NCBI GenBank assembly: GCA_016714605.1
Contig: JADKDL010000050.1
Location: forward strand, 1 to 64,000
Length of the DNA: 64,000 nt
DNA from: Bacteroidales bacterium
GTDB taxonomy: Bacteria > Bacteroidota > Bacteroidia > Bacteroidales > UBA1715
Reading direction: 5' to 3'
Below are positions 20,358 to 31,087 of the stretch, in pieces. The number at the start of each line of letters is the position of its first letter. The stretch's first letter is position 1. The position numbers and the translations under genes were made by a program. Under the pieces are notes generated by a model. That model was given only the letters and a program-made list of their open reading frames with translations. It made no database searches and was not told the origin of the DNA.

Positions 20358-23300
20358 ATGAACAATAACTTCTTAAAGAAAACATTTAACTTTTTAAGTA
20401 CTGATTATATTCTTGAAAAATATAAAAATGAAGACTTTATTACCATATTAAGATTAAAATTTCTATATAAATTATTACTGTCTTTTACAATAGTCACGCT
20501 ACTTGTAATTATTTTAAATAGTCTACTCTTATCCGAAAATTTCATAAAAGAAGGTTTATATAACTTAATAGTAGTAATAGAATATGCTCTATTACTAATT
20601 TATATTTTTCTGATTTGGTTGGTAAGAATAGGCCATCACCGTATTGTATCACATTTTCTTCTCATTACAATTTTTTCTAGTATTTGGGGAATAATGTATT
20701 TTGATAATACAGGACTCCTTACTAAAATTGACACCGTTGTTTATATACTAGTTATTATTTCAACAACGCCATTATTGGTATCAAACAAAAGATTTTGCAT
20801 TACAATTTATACTCTGGTTAACTTAATACTTTTATTTCTTTTTACTTTTTCTCTAATAAAAACGGAACATCTACACACCATAGATTTATATGATTTTTTA
20901 ATAGATAGTAGTATTGCAATGATATTTACAGGAATTGTTGCATATAGTAATATTAAAATTAACAAAACAGCACTAAATAGAGCAACTCAAGACATAAATG
21001 CTAGAAATGAAGCAGAACTTTCACTACTGAAAAGCGAAAAAAAATTCAGAGAAATGAGTGAACTTCTCCCTCAAACAATGGTCGAAACCGATATGACTGG
21101 CAAATACACCTATATAAATAAACATGGTTTTGAACTATTGGGCTATGATGAAGCTGACTTTCAAAAAGGTATTTTTATTTTAGATACAATTGCAGAAGTA
21201 GATCATAAAAAGGCAAAGCAAAATTTTTCTGGTATTTTGACAGGAGATAATAAAACAGGAAATATATATCTGGGAGTTAAGAAAAATGGCTCACTTTGTC
21301 CTATACAAGTTTTCTCGTCTCCAATAACAGAAAACGATAAAATATTGGGCGTAAGAGCAGTTATTGTTGACATATCTGAACGAGTAGCAGCAGAAAAAGA
21401 AATTAAAGAAAGCAAAGATAGAATACAATCATTGTCTGAAAATATACCCGGTGTGATATATCGAAGTTTATATGACAAAAACTATACAACACTCTATGTA
21501 AACTCAGAAATTGAAACTATAACCGGATATCCGGCATCAGACTTTATATACAATGAAAAACGAAGCTATAGCTCTCTGATATACTTTGAAGATATATCTC
21601 GTACAGAATGTATTGTAAAACAAGCGATAGAGGCAAATAAAGCTTGGGAAATGGAATACCGTATAAAACATAAAGACGGTTCTATAAAATGGGTTTATGA
21701 GAAAGGTAGATCTATAAAAAATGACGAAATAAATTATGAATATATTGATGGATTTATTTTAGATATTACAAAAAAGAAAGAAGCAGAAATAATTTTACAG
21801 AAAAACAAAGACTTCATTTCTAGAACATTTGAAAATTCACAGCTACCTATTGTAATAATTCATGGTGATACTCAAACAATAATAGATTGCAACACTGCTG
21901 CCGTAAAACAATACCAACACGATTCTAAAAAAGAAACACTCAAACAGAACATTCAAAATCTTTCTGCTCCAGTTCAGTATGACGGTACACCATCAAAAGA
22001 AAAAGCTACTTTTTATATTAAAGAAGCAATTGAAAAAGGCTCGGTAGTATTTGAATGGCTTCATCAAAATCCTAACGGCAGATTATGGGATGCTGAAGTT
22101 CATCTGCAAAGCTTTACTTTGAATAATGATAAATATTTGCAATACTCTCTAGTAGACATCACTCAACGAAAAAATGCAGAAAAGGCACTGAAAAAAGAAA
22201 ATCTTTTCGTTGAAAAATTACTTGACAGTTTACCAGTACTATTTTATCTGTATGACAGAGAGTTAAAACTTAAAAAATGGAATAAAAAACATGTAGATCT
22301 TCTCGGATACAGTGACGAAGAACTGCTTAATATTCCAATTCAAACATGGTACAGAACAGAAGAGGAAATTAGTTTTGTGAAAAACACAATTAACTATGTA
22401 ATTGAACATGATTCCTTCCAAAACATTGAAGCTAATTTACATAGAAAAGATAATGTACCAGTTCCTTTTCTCTTGACAGGAGTAAGACTTGATACCGACG
22501 AGGGGCCAATGCTTATGGGTGTTGGTTTAGATATTACCGACAGAAAAGCAATAGAAGAACAACTCAAACAAAGCGAAGAACAATTTAAGGCTATGATTGA
22601 ATTGCTTCCATACTCGGTTATGGTTACAGACATGGACGGTAAGCACTTGATTATAAACGATGCCTATAGCAAAGAACTAGGTTGCTCAAAAGAAGATGCT
22701 ATTGGAAAAACTGCTCAAGATTTTGGATACTTCGTTGATAGCAATACACTTGAATTTGTTGGCAAAAAACTTACAGAAACTGGGTTTGTAGAAAACATTG
22801 AATCCGCTGTAAATAAGCCTAATGGAAGAACTGAATATGTATTATTCTCATGCAAAATTATTAATATAAACCAAACTCCACTCATTTTAAGTTCATCTAT
22901 AAATATTACCGAAAGGAAAAAAATTGAAAATGAACTAGAAAATTACAGATTTAACCTTGAACACCTAGTAAAAGTGCGAACTGAAGAGTTGGCTGCCACA
23001 AACGAAGAGTTAGTTGCCACCAATGAAGAGTACCAAACTATGAATGAGGAACTTTTTGAAAAAAGCGAAATTACAAAATCTCAAAATTCAGAGCTTAAAA
23101 ATATGCTTGGTGAACTAAAAGAAACTCAATCGCAACTATATCAAGCAGAAAAAATGGCTTCTCTCGGTATTCTTACCGCAGGCGTTGCGCATGAAATAAA
23201 CAATCCGCTCAATTACATAATGGGTGGATATTATGGGTTGGAAAACTTCTTTACTCAGCCAGATTTGGAAAAACATCCTCACCTTAAAACCCTGCTTCAC

Positions 23301-23828
23301 AGTATAAAAACCGGAGTAGAAAGGGCAGCAGAGATTGTAAACGGACTCAACCAGTTTAGTAGAAGCAATGAAGCGTTCAGCGAACAATGCAACATTCAAG
23401 AAATTATTGATAACTGTTTATCTATGGTCAACAATAAAATTAAAAATAGAATAACAATATCGAAAAACTATTTGCCCCAGTCGCCAATATTAAATGGAAA
23501 TGTGGGGAAAATGCATCAAGTCTTTCTGAACATAATTACAAACGCCTGTCAAGCAATAGAAAAGGAGGGTTCTATTGCAATAAAAATACAAACATCAGCA
23601 AAAACAGCTGTTATTACCATTTCAGACACTGGTTGTGGCATACCTAAAGAAAACCTTAACAAGGTAACCGACCCGTTCTTTACAACGAAAGATCCTGGCG
23701 AAGGAACTGGACTTGGTTTGTCTATAACTTATACCATAATTAGAGAACATAAAGGCACTTTTGCAATTGAATCGGAAGTAGATAGAGGCACTTCAATTAT
23801 TATTGCATTACCAATTCAAACTCCCTAA
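20358..23828 (+). CDS. multi-PAS membrane sensor histidine kinase
   Basis: A 1,156-residue sensor kinase. Residues about 35-195 form six hydrophobic helices. Five PAS domains follow, starting near residues 227, 354, 482, 615 and 742, several ending in the PAC-type D(I/V)T/SER motif. Next come a coiled coil with TNEELVATNEE repeats (about 870-925), a HisKA dimerisation domain with phospho-acceptor His945 in GVAHEINNPLNY, and a HATPase domain with DTGCGIP and GEGTGLGLS. It would autophosphorylate in response to cytoplasmic or redox cues and pass the phosphate to an unlinked regulator. No receiver domain is attached and no regulator gene is adjacent. The next gene is a lipocalin on the same strand. 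Confidence 0.93.
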   Translation: MNNNFLKKTFNFLSTDYILEKYKNEDFITILRLKFLYKLLLSFTIVTLLVIILNSLLLSENFIKEGLYNLIVVIEYALLLIYIFLIWLVRIGHHRIVSHFLLITIFSSIWGIMYFDNTGLLTKIDTVVYILVIISTTPLLVSNKRFCITIYTLVNLILLFLFTFSLIKTEHLHTIDLYDFLIDSSIAMIFTGIVAYSNIKINKTALNRATQDINARNEAELSLLKSEKKFREMSELLPQTMVETDMTGKYTYINKHGFELLGYDEADFQKGIFILDTIAEVDHKKAKQNFSGILTGDNKTGNIYLGVKKNGSLCPIQVFSSPITENDKILGVRAVIVDISERVAAEKEIKESKDRIQSLSENIPGVIYRSLYDKNYTTLYVNSEIETITGYPASDFIYNEKRSYSSLIYFEDISRTECIVKQAIEANKAWEMEYRIKHKDGSIKWVYEKGRSIKNDEINYEYIDGFILDITKKKEAEIILQKNKDFISRTFENSQLPIVIIHGDTQTIIDCNTAAVKQYQHDSKKETLKQNIQNLSAPVQYDGTPSKEKATFYIKEAIEKGSVVFEWLHQNPNGRLWDAEVHLQSFTLNNDKYLQYSLVDITQRKNAEKALKKENLFVEKLLDSLPVLFYLYDRELKLKKWNKKHVDLLGYSDEELLNIPIQTWYRTEEEISFVKNTINYVIEHDSFQNIEANLHRKDNVPVPFLLTGVRLDTDEGPMLMGVGLDITDRKAIEEQLKQSEEQFKAMIELLPYSVMVTDMDGKHLIINDAYSKELGCSKEDAIGKTAQDFGYFVDSNTLEFVGKKLTETGFVENIESAVNKPNGRTEYVLFSCKIININQTPLILSSSINITERKKIENELENYRFNLEHLVKVRTEELAATNEELVATNEEYQTMNEELFEKSEITKSQNSELKNMLGELKETQSQLYQAEKMASLGILTAGVAHEINNPLNYIMGGYYGLENFFTQPDLEKHPHLKTLLHSIKTGVERAAEIVNGLNQFSRSNEAFSEQCNIQEIIDNCLSMVNNKIKNRITISKNYLPQSPILNGNVGKMHQVFLNIITNACQAIEKEGSIAIKIQTSAKTAVITISDTGCGIPKENLNKVTDPFFTTKDPGEGTGLGLSITYTIIREHKGTFAIESEVDRGTSIIIALPIQTP

Positions 23829-23934
23829 GAGCATGTGTTAAAACCCATAAAATAAGCGAATTAAAACGTACTGAAACTATAGAAATTAGAAATGTGAAAA
23901 ACTAGAAATTCTAAACATTTAAATATTAGTAAAA

Positions 23935-24483
23935 ATGAAGCGTTTGATCATTAGAAAAATATGTTATTTACTTTCAATCACAATCATAATTATGTTTGCA
24001 GCTTGTAAAGAAAAAAAAGAAGAAACACCGGCAGTTAAACCTTTTGAAATAAGCAAATACCTTGGCTTGTGGTATGAAATAGCTCGTTTAGATTTTAAAT
24101 ATGAGCGAGGACTCAACAATACCACAGCACAATACAATTTGAATGAAAATGGTACGGTGAAAGTTCTGAACAAAGGGTTTGCTTACGAAAAAAATGAATG
24201 GAAAACAGCCGAAGGTAAAGCAAAATTTGTAAAAGACACTAACGAAGGTCGTTTGAAAGTATCTTTCTTTGGTCCATTTTATTCTGCATACACCGTAGTA
24301 GCAATTGATAAGGAATATAAATATGCACTTGTTGCTGGTGAAAGTTTATCATATTTGTGGATTCTTTCTAGAAGCACTACGATACCTGATACTATAAAAA
24401 ATCAGTTTCTACAAACTGCGAAAAATCTGGGTTATAATACAAATGATTTAATTTGGGTTGAGCATTATAAATTTGAAAATTAA
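23935..24483 (+). CDS. lipocalin family lipoprotein (Blc-like)
   Basis: A 182-residue lipoprotein with lipobox FAAC (Cys23 or so) after an N-terminal helix. The lipocalin signature GLWYEIARLDFKYERGLNNTTAQY is followed by VSFFGPFYSAYTVVAID, YALVAGESLSYLWILSR and the C-terminal helix GYNTNDLIWVEH, all as in E. coli Blc. It should sit in the outer membrane facing the periplasm and bind fatty acids or lysophospholipids. Length is normal. It follows the PAS kinase by about 105 bases and converges on the carbonic anhydrase gene. Confidence 0.9.
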   Translation: MKRLIIRKICYLLSITIIIMFAACKEKKEETPAVKPFEISKYLGLWYEIARLDFKYERGLNNTTAQYNLNENGTVKVLNKGFAYEKNEWKTAEGKAKFVKDTNEGRLKVSFFGPFYSAYTVVAIDKEYKYALVAGESLSYLWILSRSTTIPDTIKNQFLQTAKNLGYNTNDLIWVEHYKFEN

Positions 24484-24513
24484 GATAGTTTACTTTCAAA
24501 TTTTATCAGTAAC

Positions 24514-25056
24514 TTAATGCTCTTCAATCAAATACAATTTATTGTCTTCTAATTGATAATACATTGGAACTATATTTATTTTAGAATATCTTAATCGTAA
24601 TCTTTTTGTTTCGCTCATAAGGAAATCTATTTCGCTGCCTATTTCAAACATTGGTGAAAAATGAATAAAGTGGTCTTCTGCCCAATCTCTCTGCCAACCA
24701 GCTTCTTCAACTAATCCTGATATGAATGCTTCTTTTTTGGAAAACAAATCTACCATGCCACAATTACTGTGACCAATAAGTACAATGTATTTGACTTTTC
24801 CAATTGCAATGGCATAGGAAACCTTAAATTCACTATATCTAAGATTTCCACCTCCGGTACGAATTATATAGGCAAAATTATCTGGTATATTCAGATTTTT
24901 CCTATTATCCATACACATACCTATAAGTAATTGTGCATTATCATAGGTTTCAAATGGGGTATTTAAATCATGATATTCTAAAAGTTGGGCAACGGGAGTT
25001 TGAATATATTTTTCGGGTATATCATTGGTTTTTAAAATTGGGATAAGTCTATCCAT
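24514..25056 (-). CDS. beta-class carbonic anhydrase
   Basis: A 180-residue zinc enzyme interconverting CO2 and bicarbonate. The beta-class ligands are visible: Cys48 in CMDNR, which also supplies the Asp50-Arg52 dyad, and His96 and Cys99 in GHSNCGM. The conserved RTGGG loop lies between them. Length fits a compact cytoplasmic member, and no signal peptide is present. It is followed by the lipocalin in convergent orientation. The metallophosphoesterase gene begins further right on the same strand. Confidence 0.88.
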   Translation of the reverse strand: MDRLIPILKTNDIPEKYIQTPVAQLLEYHDLNTPFETYDNAQLLIGMCMDNRKNLNIPDNFAYIIRTGGGNLRYSEFKVSYAIAIGKVKYIVLIGHSNCGMVDLFSKKEAFISGLVEEAGWQRDWAEDHFIHFSPMFEIGSEIDFLMSETKRLRLRYSKINIVPMYYQLEDNKLYLIEEH

Positions 25057-25133
25057 TCTTTATATTTTTATTTATGAATCAAAATTTTTATTTGCAACTG
25101 ACTAATAAATAGCTAATTACATTACGCTCAATT

Positions 25134-26371
25134 TTATTTTGTATGCAAAACAATTAAGGTTATCTCTGGTCTTATTCCTACTCTCCCCGGGTAACCCACA
25201 AAACCCAAACCTCTGTTTACATACAACATTTTCTCAGCTTCATTGTAGATTCCTGCCCATTTCGGATATTTCATCGAAACCGGACTCCATTTGAACCAAG
25301 GCAAATCGATACCAAACTGCATACCGTGTGTATGGCCCGAAAGGGTGAGTTGAACATTTTTAGTATGCTTCTTAACCTGCTCGTCCCAGTGACTTGGGTC
25401 GTGCGATAGTAAAACTTTAAAATCGGTAGCTTCGGTTTGAATTAGTGCTTTATCCAAATCGCCATGATCAGGAAAAGGGAGGTAAACCCCAATTTTCTAC
25501 CCCTCATATATATATATAAGCATTTCCTCTAGAAATTTTCATGGCACTATTCATTAGTAAATTAAAGCCCATTTGTTTGTGAACATCAATCAATAAAGAA
25601 TGATTTTCTTTCTTAAATGATTCAGAAATATCGCCATAAGTTGCATAATCATGATTGCCCAAAACTGAGTATATTCCGTCTGTAGCCTTCATGTTTCTAA
25701 AAATTGGAATAAAGGGTAAAGCTTCTGTTGCTCTTACATTTACAAGATCTCCGGTAAAAAGTATTACATCCGGATTAAGTTCATTAATTTTTTCTACTGC
25801 CTTTTCTATTGCCTTTTTATAGTCAATACTTCCCGGTGTGTATGTCTGAAATCTGAACAATTTTAAAACCTTCAAATTCTTTGGGCAAATCATTAAAATA
25901 CAAATGTTGTTCATGTACTTTGAACCAATATTTACCAAATGTTCCACCCCAAAGCACTAAAACCGCAAAAAGCAGACCTATGTAAGCTATAGATTTATAG
26001 ATGATTATAGGAGCTGCTACCATTGGAAACATAGGTCGATGTTGTCCTATCCACAAAATAAATGAACTTATAAGTCTTATAAAATCGAGCGAGAGCATGA
26101 ATATTGACATTATTGCAACAGGTATTACAATAAGAAAATTGACCAATAAAATTACATTCACCAGAATATTTTGCTCACCTATTCCTTTCATAAAAAACAC
26201 AACCATCCCTATCATTCCAGACAAAAATACAAGGAGAATTATGAGCCAAAGGAAATTATAACGTGCTATGGAATTTGAAGGAATTACCGATTTAAAACCA
26301 AAATAAAAGTGTGAAAAGATAACCAGTATTGCTGCAAAAAATAGAATAACTCTTATATACATAGAAAACAT
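25134..26371 (-). CDS. membrane-anchored calcineurin-like metallophosphoesterase (three lesions)
   Basis: The N-terminus carries about four hydrophobic helices (residues 5-150). The phosphoesterase domain follows with metal-binding motifs QISDIHTG, FTGDLVN, LGNHDY, SHDPSHW and SGHTHGMQ. The order matches YkuE/YaeI-like membrane-linked phosphodiesterases. The frame is interrupted three times. There is an extra base in the run at 25832-25834, an in-frame TGA at 25504-25506 beside a TA dinucleotide repeat, and an extra base in the A4 run at 25473-25476. Removing the two extra bases gives about 412 codons containing that one TGA. The raw pieces are 25823-26371, 25504-25947 and 25134-25457. Sequencing error is more likely than genuine decay, because every metal ligand is retained. 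Confidence 0.82.
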
Positions 26372-26479
26372 ATTTTATATTAAACGCAAAAATAACAGAT
26401 ATACTTACAAAAAAATATTTTTATTCGGCAAACGATGGATGATTTTGGGGTAAAAAGAAAAAATACCTGCGACATAAAA

Positions 26480-28589
26480 TTAGCTAATTTCAGACCATAA
26501 GAGTTGCTTCTTTTTTAAGCCATCTATATGCCTTTTCAATAACTGATTTTCCTCTTTTGCTAATTCCGAATCGTTTTCAATAATATGACTTGCCACATTT
26601 CTTGCCAATTCTAAAATAACGGCATCTTTAGCCAAATTAGCCATTTTAAGGGTAAATGGCATTCCACTTTGCTTTGTACCGTCCATATCGCCGGGACCGC
26701 GCAGTTTTAAATCGACTTCGGCAATTTCAAATCCATCTGTTGTTCTCACCATTGTTTCAAGGCGCACCCTTCCCTCTTCCGATAATTTATATGAACTCAT
26801 CAGAATACAGAACGACTGCTCGGCACCTCTCCCAACCCTTCCCCTTAGTTGGTGCAACTGCGAGAGTCCGAACCGTTCTGCGCTTTCAATAACCATAACC
26901 GAAGCATTGGGCACATTTACTCCCACTTCTATAACGGTAGTTGCAACCATAATTTGAGCTTTGCCCTCAACAAACATTTTCATGGAAAACTCTTTATCTT
27001 CGGCTTTCATTTTACCATGCACCACACTTATCTGATATTCGGGTATAGGGAAAGCTCTTGATATGGCTTCATAACCATCTTCAAGATCTTTATAGTCCAT
27101 TTTCTCCGATTCAGATATAAGCGGATAGACAATATATATCTGCCTGCCAAGCTTTATTTGTTCACGCAAAAATCCAAATAAAAGTGAACGTTTAGAGTCA
27201 TAATAATGAATTGTTTTTATAGGTTTTCTGCCTGGTGGCAATTCATCAATTGCAGACACATCGAGGTCGCCATAAAGTGTCATAGCCAATGTGCGTGGAA
27301 TTGGTGTTGCAGTCATAACCAAAACATGAGGTGGATGAATATTTTTCTTCCAAAGTTTGGCTCTTTGCGACACACCAAACCTATGCTGTTCATCTATAAC
27401 ACACAAGCCCAGATTCTTAAAAATAACCTCATCTTCTATAAGTGCGTGTGTGCCAATAAGCAAATGTATTTCACCGGAAGATAATTGCTGATGAAGTATA
27501 TTTCGTTTACTTTTCTTTGTAGATCCGGTAAGTACTTGCATATTAAGCCCCAGACCTTCTGTAAATTCTAAAAGTGTATTGAAGTGTTGCTTTGCAAGTA
27601 TTTCGGTAGGTGCCATCAAACATGTCTGATAACCATTGTCTATAGCCATAAGCATTGCCATAAATGCTACTAGAGTTTTTCCACTCCCAACATCGCCCTG
27701 TATTAAGCGATTCATTTGCTGTTTGCTCAATACATCTTTTCTTATTTCACCTACAACTCTAATTTGAACATTTGTTAATGTAAATGGCAAAAAGGTTTTA
27801 TAAAATTCTTTCAACAAAACATCATTTTTCTTAAATTCTAGTCCTGATACCTTTCGTTTAATAGCAATTTTTTGATAAATAAGTTGCAACTGGATATAAA
27901 ATAATTCTTCAAATTTAATTCGAAACTGAGCTTGTTTAAGTTTCTCAAAATCTGACGGGAAATGAATATGTAAATACGTTTCTTTGAGCGTAAGCAGTTT
28001 TAATTTTTGTATTATAAAAGCTGGAAGTGATTCGGAAATTGTAGTTTGAGTACACTTTTCAACTATAAAACGCTGCAGACTCAAAATAGATTTAGAAAGT
28101 ATATTTGCTTTCTTCATCTTTTCTGTGGTATTGTACATAGCCTGAATATAATTTCCTTTTTGAACCTTGAACCTTTCAAAAGGCTCAAAATCAGGATGTA
28201 CGATATTTACTTGCCCGCCAAACTCTGATGGTTTGCCGTATACTACATAGTCAATATCTGTTTTTATAGAATCTTTAACCCACTTAAGCCCTTTGAACCA
28301 AACCAATTCAACAGCTCCGGTTTCATCGGCAAATATGGCTGTAAAACGTTGGGCTTTTTGTGTTCCTACAGTTTGAGCACTTACAAATCTGCCTTTAATT
28401 TGAATATAGGGGAAGCGACCCGTTTATCTGATTCACTTTGTAAAAAACAGATCGGTCTAAATATCTGTAAGGATAATAGTTTAATAAATCTCTAACAGTA
28501 TATATTTCCAATTCTTTATTCAACACCTCAGCCCTTTTGGGACCAACGCCTTGCAAAAATTGAATTTCTGTATCGAGAAAATTACTCAC
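26480..28589 (-). CDS. recG: ATP-dependent DNA helicase RecG (one frameshift)
   Basis: RecG remodels stalled replication forks and branched recombination intermediates. The N-terminal helix-hairpin-helix-like wedge start (LQGVGPKRAEVL, DLLNYYPYRYLDR) is followed by the OB-type wedge and two helicase domains. These carry Walker A GDVGSGKT, the DEQH box in VIDEQHRFGV, ATPIPRTLAMTLYGD and QLRGRVGRG. The frame breaks at the GGGG run 28409-28412. Removing one base fuses the first 64 residues (28395-28589) to 26480-28306 and gives about 702 residues, the standard RecG length. The GtrA gene lies immediately upstream in the same orientation. Confidence 0.95.
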
Positions 28590-28636
28590 CAGTTAAAGTA
28601 TGATTATTAAATATTTAAGATCAAAAATAAACATAA

Positions 28637-29023
28637 TTAATGAAACGTGTAAAGATAATTAATTGCGAAATTCCAAAACATTGTAACTCCTATTGCCAAA
28701 AGTTTTGCTACATAAAAATTTAATTTGAATTTAATTTCAAACAAGTATAAAAATAATGTATTTATGCCAAACCCGATGATAGATACAACAAGAAATATTA
28801 CAAATTGCAATGCAACTTCAGGGTCGTTACTATGAAATGTCCAGATTCTATTCAAAACATAATTGCAAGTAGCAGCTACAAAAAAGCCTACCCCATTGGC
28901 AATATATTTATGAACTTTCAACTTCTCTTTAAACAGATAGGTAAGTGAGAAATCTATGACAAATCCTATTCCTCCAACGACACCGAATTTTAAAAATTTT
29001 AAAATAAACTCAGAACTAAACAT
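28637..29023 (-). CDS. GtrA family membrane protein
   Basis: A 128-residue protein with four transmembrane helices and the GtrA-like features FLKFGVVGGIGFVIDFSLTYL, ANGVGFFVAATCNYVLNRIWTF and FWNFAINYLYTF. The family is proposed to flip or assist transfer of undecaprenyl-linked sugars and usually pairs with a GT2 of the GtrB type. No GT2 is adjacent. The closest in the window is at 15821. It starts 11 bases after the stop of the outer-membrane protein gene upstream, so the two are probably co-transcribed. Confidence 0.9.
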   Translation of the reverse strand: MFSSEFILKFLKFGVVGGIGFVIDFSLTYLFKEKLKVHKYIANGVGFFVAATCNYVLNRIWTFHSNDPEVALQFVIFLVVSIIGFGINTLFLYLFEIKFKLNFYVAKLLAIGVTMFWNFAINYLYTFH

Positions 29024-29034
29024 TTTAATTATTT

Positions 29035-30012
29035 TTACTTGTTATTTAAATTTACACTTACTAGTATTTGCTGCGAATAATCAATATCTCCATTAACTAA
29101 ATGAATTCCAAAAACTACTTTTGAATGCACAAACCTATGTTTAAAAGGAATCCATACAATATTTGTTCGGAGATAATTTTTACTGGAATAAATTGGGTCG
29201 CCAAATGCTATAGATGGAGCTTCTCCGTAATAATAACTTACTTGACAACCTATTCTTTTATAAAAAACACTACACTCTGATAAAAGACCTACAGAAGTAT
29301 ATGGCTGAGCGGGTCTAACTTTGTCTGAACTTGTTACAAATCCTACCCCGAAATATAAAGTATCTAATTTTGTTTTTTCTGCAAAATCGAGCCCTGCCAA
29401 AATTGAAAAACTGTTATTATCTCTTATATCTCTTATTGAATCATTTGCCATGCCGGCTCTATGCCAATAATGAAAATGATCTTTAATATATACCACACCA
29501 TATTGTAATTTGCCACTTATTCCTGTAATAAACATTTCTCTTACTGTTGCAGTTTGCCTACCTGTCCAATCGAGCCAAACACTCTGACTGCCATACTTAA
29601 AGTTATAAGATATATATGCACCTTGTATGTTAGGTCTGAAATACTCTACCGTATCGGCAAACATTATCAAAGGATAGTGTAACAAATTTCTTCTAGGAAA
29701 AGACCCCAACAATACATCGAATTTTGTATCATAATATCTATAATACAAATCAAGCACCGGAATATGACCATCTAACCTATGTCCAAACTCATAAAGATAA
29801 CTGCCTCCGAACATTACCCGATGCACGGAATCAAACTTGAAGCCAGTCTGAACATCAAGTCTACTTCCTATAATAGTTTGAGGTGTAGAATATTGATTGA
29901 AATACTCTCTATTATCGGCTATAAAATCATATCGCAACGAACTTAAAAACTCCTGAGCTTCAACCGAAAAACAAAAAACGGTAAACAAAAAAATAAAAAT
30001 TTGGTGCTTCAT
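29035..30012 (-). CDS. conserved exported protein, probable outer-membrane barrel
   Basis: A 325-residue protein with signal peptide (ends SVEAQ). The mature chain consists of alternating amphipathic strands rich in aromatic residues, with many Tyr-Trp-Phe at strand ends, consistent with an outer-membrane beta-barrel. I do not recognise a named family. It is probably co-transcribed with GtrA (11-base gap), which may hint at a role in surface glycans. No frameshift is apparent. Confidence 0.6.
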   Translation of the reverse strand: MKHQIFIFLFTVFCFSVEAQEFLSSLRYDFIADNREYFNQYSTPQTIIGSRLDVQTGFKFDSVHRVMFGGSYLYEFGHRLDGHIPVLDLYYRYYDTKFDVLLGSFPRRNLLHYPLIMFADTVEYFRPNIQGAYISYNFKYGSQSVWLDWTGRQTATVREMFITGISGKLQYGVVYIKDHFHYWHRAGMANDSIRDIRDNNSFSILAGLDFAEKTKLDTLYFGVGFVTSSDKVRPAQPYTSVGLLSECSVFYKRIGCQVSYYYGEAPSIAFGDPIYSSKNYLRTNIVWIPFKHRFVHSKVVFGIHLVNGDIDYSQQILVSVNLNNK

Positions 30013-30430
30013 CTGTTTATTTAATTGTTTTTTTGGTCTGCGGAACAGCTAATAAAAGTAATTATAGTTCTAAAAACGAATTTCGATTATATGTTTTCTT
30101 ATTAAAATATTTGCATTTTTTTATACTACAATCAACTCTTATTTATCGTGCAAAGGTATGAAATAGAATTATTAATATAAAATGATTTTTATTAGTTTTT
30201 ATACTCAAACATTTAACTCAAACCCCTTGATGAAATACAATGTTCTTCATTACAAAAACAAACCATTTAACTTAATACTACAAAAATTTAAATATTTCTA
30301 ATAAAGATGTGTTTTAGAACAAAAATATTTCTAGCAATATGTAATTTTGCAGAGTATTTTCAAATTTAAATTTTATTGTAAAAATGAAAAAAATATTCCA
30401 TTAATATTTTCCTTAAACAAATACTAAAAA
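30013..30430. other. AT-rich intergenic region between divergent genes
   Basis: About 420 bases between the outer-membrane protein gene (minus) and the SemiSWEET gene (plus), with no credible gene. TAATTTTG at 30342-30349 matches the -7 consensus about 80 bases before the SemiSWEET start, without a TTG at the expected distance. Confidence 0.4.
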
Positions 30431-30688
30431 ATGGTTCACATAGAAATAATAGGCATACTTGCAGCTACTCTAACCACAACTTCATTTATTCCACAAGCAT
30501 ACAAAATTATAAAGACAAAAAACACCGATGGTATTTCGCTTTCAATGTACATTTTCTTTAGTTTAGGCGTGTTACTTTGGCTTATTTATGGCATTTTTCT
30601 AAACAACTTACCTATCATAATAGCAAATTCAATAACATTATGTTTAGCTTTAATTATTCTTTACTTTAAAATCTTTAAATCAAAATAG
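30431..30688 (+). CDS. SemiSWEET sugar transporter (PQ-loop family)
   Basis: An 85-residue protein with three transmembrane helices, forming one MtN3/PQ-loop unit. The diagnostic stretch is TTTSFIPQAYKIIKTKNTDG followed by LGVLLWLIYG. SemiSWEETs work as homodimers that conduct sugars such as sucrose or glucose down their gradient. Size and motif order are typical. The gene appears monocistronic. Confidence 0.92.
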   Translation: MVHIEIIGILAATLTTTSFIPQAYKIIKTKNTDGISLSMYIFFSLGVLLWLIYGIFLNNLPIIIANSITLCLALIILYFKIFKSK

Positions 30689-31084
30689 TATTGGTGATAA
30701 ATAAAACCCATATATGCGTATTCTAGACACTTGATGTGTAATAAAAATAGTATCTATTATAAGTAAATCAATGTATTTAACATTAACTATCTATCTATGA
30801 TATATATCAATGTTAAATATCAATTCTTCAAACAAAATTGGAACATTAAGAATATTTATGTTAAATATCATAAAGTTAAATATCTGACGTTATGATGTAT
30901 ATCACAAATTAAAATAGTTACTTCAGAACTATTAAATATTCGTCACCTACTATTTGTTTAATTTTAAAATAATTTCAGACTAAAACATTTAATAAAAAAA
31001 ATGCTATAAGCAAATTAGTTATTAAAAAATCAAATACTTTTTTTCAATTTTTGTTCAATCATTTACAAAATATATACATATATT
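30689..31084 (+). promoter_or_regulatory. candidate regulatory region with FNR/CRP-like palindromes and direct repeats
   Basis: Upstream of the propeller kinase lie two near-palindromes of the ATGAT-N4-ATCA form (30797-30810 and 30892-30905), resembling FNR/CRP-family operators. Three copies of GTTAAATATC also occur (30812-30821, 30860-30869, 30875-30884). No open frame is present. I cannot place the -7/-33 promoter elements convincingly. The regulatory role is inferred from motif form only. Confidence 0.35.
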
Positions 31085-31087
31085 TTG

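Noticed and set aside
25504..25506. TGA read as selenocysteine in the metallophosphoesterase
   Set aside because: The surrounding motif needs no cysteine-like residue, no SECIS-type hairpin follows, and the gene has two other indels in short runs. Error or mutation is simpler.
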